Below are positions 62,321 to 64,000 of a stretch of 64,000 nucleotides of DNA, piece by piece (position 1 is the stretch's first letter; each line of letters begins with the position of its first letter). The position numbers and the translations under genes are program-made. The notes under the pieces were generated by a model, which worked only from the letters and a program-made list of their open reading frames with translations, made no database searches and was not told the DNA's origin. Source of the stretch: Cupriavidus pinatubonensis (GTDB lineage: Bacteria; Pseudomonadota; Gammaproteobacteria; Burkholderiales; Burkholderiaceae); contig NZ_CP080766.1 of assembly GCF_019602855.1 (NCBI RefSeq), positions 1,984,001-2,048,000 of the forward strand, given 5' to 3'.

Positions 62321-64000
62321 ACACGCCCGCCCGCGCCGTGCCGTTTTCACTGGATATTGCCTCGCTGAAGGATGACTACCGCAGCGGCAGGCGTACGCCG
62401 CTCGATGTTGTGGCAGCGGTGATTGCCGCCACGGCCGACGATCCGCACCATGCCTGGATCCATCGGGTCGATGCAGGCCGATTGCGCGAACGCGCCCGCG
62501 CACTGATGGCGCACGATCCTGCCACGCTGCCGCTCTATGGCATTCCGTTCGCGATCAAGGACAACATCGACCTGGCCGGCTGCCCGACCACTGCGGCGTG
62601 CCCCGAGTACGCCTATGTCCCGCAACAGAGTGCCTTCGTCGTGCAGCGGCTTATCGATGCCGGCGCGATTGCCATCGGCAAGACGAACCTCGACCAGTTC
62701 GCGACGGGGCTGAACGGCACGCGCTCGCCTTATGGTGCGTGCCGCAATGCGTTCGATCCGGACTACGTATCGGGAGGCTCCAGTTCGGGGTCGGCGGTGG
62801 CAGTGGCGCTGGGCCACGTGAGCTTCGCGCTCGGCACGGACACCGCGGGCTCGGGCCGCGTGCCGGCCGCGTTCAATAACCTCGTGGGACTCAAGCCCAC
62901 CTGCGGGCTGCTGTCCGCGACGGGTATCGTGCCGGCGTGCCGCTCGCTCGATACCGCGTCAATCTTTGCCTTAACCGCGGACGATGCGCACCGCGTCTTT
63001 GCCGTGGCACACGGGTTCGACGAAGCCGACGCGTTCTCGCGAAAGGCCTCGCCACATGGCTTCGATTTCGGCAGTGCGCCGTCCTTCCGCGTGGGCGTGC
63101 CGGCGCTTCATGCGTTGGGCAACCTGGCGCCTGATTATGCCGAGGCCTGGGGGCGGGCGCTTGATCATGCACGCAGCCTTGGCGCGGAGCTGGTGGAGAT
63201 CGACATCGCGCCGTTCCTGGAGACCGCACGCCTGCTCTACGAAGGGCCATGGGTGGCCGAGCGTTACCAGGCCATCCGCGCATTCATTGACGCGAACCCG
63301 AAGGCCGTGTTCCCGGTCACGCGGCAGATCACGCTCGGCGGCGCCGCACCGTTGGCCGCCGATGCCTTTGCCGCGACATATCGACTGCGCGACCTGCGGC
63401 GCCGGTGCGATGCGGTATGGGTGCAGGTGGATGCCATGCTGTTGCCGACGGTGCCGCAGCATCCCACCATCGCGGCCATGCTGGCGGACCCGATCGGGCT
63501 GAACAGTGAACTTGGCCGCTTTACCAATTTCATGAACCTGCTCGACTACGGCGGCATTGCGGTGCCTGCAGGCTTGACCGCGCTCGGCCTGCCGTTTGGC
63601 GTGACCGTAGTGGCGCCTGCGCAGCAGGATGTACCGCTGCTGCGGCTGGCACGCCGCTGGCAGCAGGCGCTGCAGGGGCGAGCTGCGACGATGGGGGCGA
63701 CGGGCAGGCCATTGCCGCAAGGTGGCGCAGTTCCCCGTGCCGTGCCGTCTGGCCAGATCCGCGTGGCCGTGTGCGGCGCGCACCTGCAAGGCCAGCCTTT
63801 GCACCACCAACTCGCCGACCGCGGCGCCCGACTTGTCGCGCGCACGCGCACCGCGCCGTGCTACCGGTTCTATGCGTTGAGCGGCGAAGGCCCGCGCCGG
63901 CCGGGGCTGGTCCGCGTGGCCGAGGGCGGCGCGGCGATCGAGGTGGAAGTCTGGGAGTTGCCGCAGACGCAGTTCGGCAGCTTCGTCGCGGGCATTCCCG
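62317..64000 (+). CDS. atzF: Allophanate hydrolase (partial, runs off the window)
   Basis: At least 561 residues are visible and the gene continues past 64000. The amidase-signature domain has the catalytic triad Lys81 ([12 protein letters not shown]), Ser156 in [15 protein letters not shown] and nucleophile Ser179 in [14 protein letters not shown]. From about residue 480 a second domain begins ([39 protein letters not shown]), as in full-length AtzF enzymes that decarboxylate N-carboxycarbamate. It splits allophanate to ammonia and CO2, the last step. The ATG overlaps the carboxylase stop (ATGA). Confidence 0.93.
   Translation, partial: MNTPARAVPFSLDIASLKDDYRSGRRTPLDVVAAVIAATADDPHHAWIHRVDAGRLRERARALMAHDPATLPLYGIPFAIKDNIDLAGCPTTAACPEYAYVPQQSAFVVQRLIDAGAIAIGKTNLDQFATGLNGTRSPYGACRNAFDPDYVSGGSSSGSAVAVALGHVSFALGTDTAGSGRVPAAFNNLVGLKPTCGLLSATGIVPACRSLDTASIFALTADDAHRVFAVAHGFDEADAFSRKASPHGFDFGSAPSFRVGVPALHALGNLAPDYAEAWGRALDHARSLGAELVEIDIAPFLETARLLYEGPWVAERYQAIRAFIDANPKAVFPVTRQITLGGAAPLAADAFAATYRLRDLRRRCDAVWVQVDAMLLPTVPQHPTIAAMLADPIGLNSELGRFTNFMNLLDYGGIAVPAGLTALGLPFGVTVVAPAQQDVPLLRLARRWQQALQGRAATMGATGRPLPQGGAVPRAVPSGQIRVAVCGAHLQGQPLHHQLADRGARLVARTRTAPCYRFYALSGEGPRRPGLVRVAEGGAAIEVEVWELPQTQFGSFVAGIP

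Noticed and set aside
1..64000. CRISPR arrays, complete insertion sequences, prophage genes or rRNA
   Set aside because: No regularly spaced repeats, transposase genes, phage structural genes or rRNA sequence were seen. The tRNA-Leu shows no adjoining integrase.

Overview
The window is about 64 kb of GC-rich, densely packed DNA. A polyhydroxyalkanoate phasin, hopanoid genes, a complete malonate decarboxylase operon and a cyo quinol oxidase point to a betaproteobacterium of the Burkholderiaceae, most like Cupriavidus or Ralstonia. This assignment is inferred from gene content and protein style; no database search was run.

Layout. 0-0.7 kb: two broken divergent genes, a MarR-type regulator without its N-terminal half and a frameshifted PaaI-type thioesterase. 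0.8-3.1 kb: a translationally coupled trio (acyl-CoA dehydrogenase-like, methyltransferase, glycosyltransferase). 3.2-6.4 kb: a TetR regulator divergent from a flavin monooxygenase and an alpha/beta hydrolase, with a palindromic operator over the promoter. 6.4-7.7 kb: a lipoprotein and a Coq4-like protein. 7.7-14.9 kb: mdcR and mdcABCDEGH for malonate decarboxylation. 15-27 kb: a looser accessory stretch with a phasin, small stress-type proteins (DUF4142, PRC-barrel, DUF2795), a 1354-residue CheB/CheR/PAS/kinase/receiver fusion, a serine-recombinase-like protein without catalytic residues, and collapsed remnants of an erythromycin esterase and a pcm gene. 27.2 kb: tRNA-Leu(CAG).

28.2-30 kb: ilvA behind what looks like a complete transcription attenuator. 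It has a 20-codon leader peptide with an Ile-Ile-Ile run, a pause hairpin, an antiterminator and a terminator that exclude one another. 30-32 kb: a TPR-like protein and an FKBP isomerase. 32-46.4 kb: hopanoid and outer-membrane lipid genes (mlaA, hpnN, hpnM, hpnL, hpnK, hpnJ, hpnI, hpnH, ispH, hpnA, hpnB, ferritin-like protein). ispH supplies isoprenoid precursors. HpnH, I, K and J build the hopanoid side chain; HpnN moves hopanoids. The cyclase gene is not in this window.

46.5-53.9 kb: an amino-acid permease, the cyoABCD operon and a divergent MFS transporter. 54-64 kb: a guanidine-I (ykkC) riboswitch followed by an ABC importer, two DUF1989 proteins (carboxyguanidine deiminase subunits), a biotin-dependent carboxylase usually annotated as urea carboxylase but here best read as guanidine carboxylase, and allophanate hydrolase cut by the window edge. 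Together these make a guanidine-to-ammonia nitrogen pathway.

The most interesting observations are the ilvA attenuator, the catalytically dead recombinase, a 21-bp near-perfect hairpin between hpnI and hpnJ, the missing canonical start codon of hpnK, and the collapsed gene remnants near 0.2 and 20 kb.
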